The translations under genes and the position numbers were made by a program. Shown piece after piece: positions 63,289-64,000 of a stretch of 64,000 nt of DNA (the stretch's first letter is position 1; each line of letters starts with the position of its first letter). Location of the stretch: assembly GCF_900111275.1 (NCBI RefSeq), contig NZ_FOGR01000004.1:186001-250000 (forward strand), read 5' to 3'. Source of the stretch: Rhizobium sp. NFR03. GTDB taxonomy: Bacteria; Pseudomonadota; Alphaproteobacteria; Rhizobiales; Rhizobiaceae. The notes below the pieces were generated by a model. It was not told where the DNA came from and made no database searches. It was given only the letters and a program-made list of their open reading frames with translations.

Positions 63289-64000
63289 ATGGCAGATACA
63301 TCGGCATCCCCCGCATCGACATCTCAGGGCAGTCCCGCACCTGGAGGCATGTCTGCGAAATCGCGCCGCGCGGCGCTCATCGCGGCTATCTTCCTGATGG
63401 CGACATCCGCCATCGGTCCCGGCTTCATCACGCAGACGGCGACCTTCACGACGAAGCTCGGCTCCGCCTTCGCCTTTGCCATTCTCGCATCGATCCTGAT
63501 CGACTTCGTCGTGCAGCTGAACATCTGGCGGATCGTCACGCTCACGAAGATGCGCGCGTCCGACATTGCCAACGCCGCCATTCCCGGAACCGGTTATCTT
63601 CTCGCCATCCTCGTCATCGTCGGCGGCCTGTTCTTCAATGTCGGTAATATCGGCGGGGCAGGCCTCGGTCTGAACGCCATGCTCGGCGTTGATCCGAAAT
63701 GGGGCGGCGCCATCAGCGCGCTCATCGCCATCGCCATCTTCCTGTCGAAGAAGGCCGGCGTTGCCATCGACCGGCTGATCGTGGTTGCCGGTGTCCTCAT
63801 GATCGTTCTGACGCTCTATGTCGCGATCGTCTCGGCACCGCCCGTCGGCGACGCGCTGTTCCAGACCTTCCTGCCGAGCACGATCGATTTTGCAACGATC
63901 ACCACGATCGTCGGTGGCACGGTCGGCGGCTACATCACCTATTCCGGTGCTCATCGCCTGCTGGACAAGGGCACGGTTGGCATCGAGAATCTCGGCGCGG
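63289..64000 (+). CDS. NRAMP-family divalent metal (or related) transporter, 3' end outside window
   Basis: The first 237 residues of an integral membrane protein. After a 25-residue polar start rich in Ser and Pro come several hydrophobic segments. 'MATSAIGPGFITQTATFTTKLGSAFAF' corresponds to the unwound first helix of NRAMP proteins (usual core 'GPGFI' followed by a metal-binding DPGN in MntH, which is not seen here). 'VGNIGGAGLGLNAMLG' is also typical of the wider group. The absence of the DPGN motif suggests a related transporter and not classic manganese uptake. AGGG lies upstream of the ATG. Confidence 0.75.
   Translation, partial: MADTSASPASTSQGSPAPGGMSAKSRRAALIAAIFLMATSAIGPGFITQTATFTTKLGSAFAFAILASILIDFVVQLNIWRIVTLTKMRASDIANAAIPGTGYLLAILVIVGGLFFNVGNIGGAGLGLNAMLGVDPKWGGAISALIAIAIFLSKKAGVAIDRLIVVAGVLMIVLTLYVAIVSAPPVGDALFQTFLPSTIDFATITTIVGGTVGGYITYSGAHRLLDKGTVGIENLGA

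Noticed and set aside
1-64000. Insertion sequences, prophage, CRISPR arrays, tRNA or rRNA genes
   Set aside because: No transposase, integrase, phage gene, spaced direct repeats or tRNA/rRNA sequence was recognised by eye. A tRNAscan-SE run and a profile search against IS and phage families would settle this.

Overview
The window is GC-rich and densely coding, with short gaps, many 4-base or 1-base gene overlaps and Shine-Dalgarno-led starts. The gene set points to an alphaproteobacterium of the Rhizobiales, most likely Rhizobiaceae. Supporting features are a bcsN-bcsA-bcsB cellulose operon, BluB, a ugpBAEC transporter, a soluble-receptor chemosensory operon with a ParA ATPase, and three intergenic TTAA-N7-TTAA sites that match the CtrA box. 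No rRNA, tRNA, CRISPR array, phage or insertion sequence was recognised. Both window edges cut genes.

Layout. 1-3.9 kb: an iron-chelate/corrinoid-type ABC importer (binding protein cut at the left edge, permease, ATPase) followed by bluB. 4.0-7.7 kb: an SDR dehydrogenase, a small lipoprotein and a YdeP-type molybdopterin oxidoreductase. 8.0-8.7 kb: an unrecognised protein.

8.7-25.7 kb: a run of signalling genes, all on the minus strand. In transcription order it holds a CheY; a membrane-anchored MCP-like protein; an eleven-gene-scale chemosensory operon (cytoplasmic receptor with two signalling hairpins, triple-CheW protein, CheB, HEAT protein, CheR, CheY, CheA, STAS-like protein, ParA); then KaiC, KaiB, a hybrid histidine kinase and an OmpR-type regulator. 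This is the most unusual part of the window: a Kai clock-like module with its own kinase and regulator, next to a chemosensory array that looks built around a soluble tandem receptor.

26-31.9 kb: an AraC regulator, an 865-base gap holding a strong orphan terminator (possible small RNA), poxB, a divergent LysR regulator/aldo-keto reductase pair and a small lipoprotein. 32.2-34.3 kb: two secreted or surface proteins sharing a DUF4360-like domain, the second fused to an outer-membrane barrel. 34.5 kb: an orphan CheW. 35.3-43.5 kb: a LivGFHM-type ABC transporter with no binding protein, an aldo-keto reductase-RidA fusion, an MFS transporter, an AraC regulator and an ornithine cyclodeaminase homologue. 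These last genes suggest handling of amino-acid-derived imines or enamines.

43.5-45.8 kb: an RTX repeat protein and two tiny membrane proteins. 46-54.4 kb: the cellulose operon bcsN-bcsA-bcsB-TPR gene, preceded by a CtrA-like box and lacking bcsZ. 54.5-57.8 kb: a GH15 glycosidase, an L,D-transpeptidase and a receiver protein. 58-62.3 kb: ugpBAEC. 62.3-64 kb: a GntR regulator and a divergent NRAMP-family transporter cut at the right edge.
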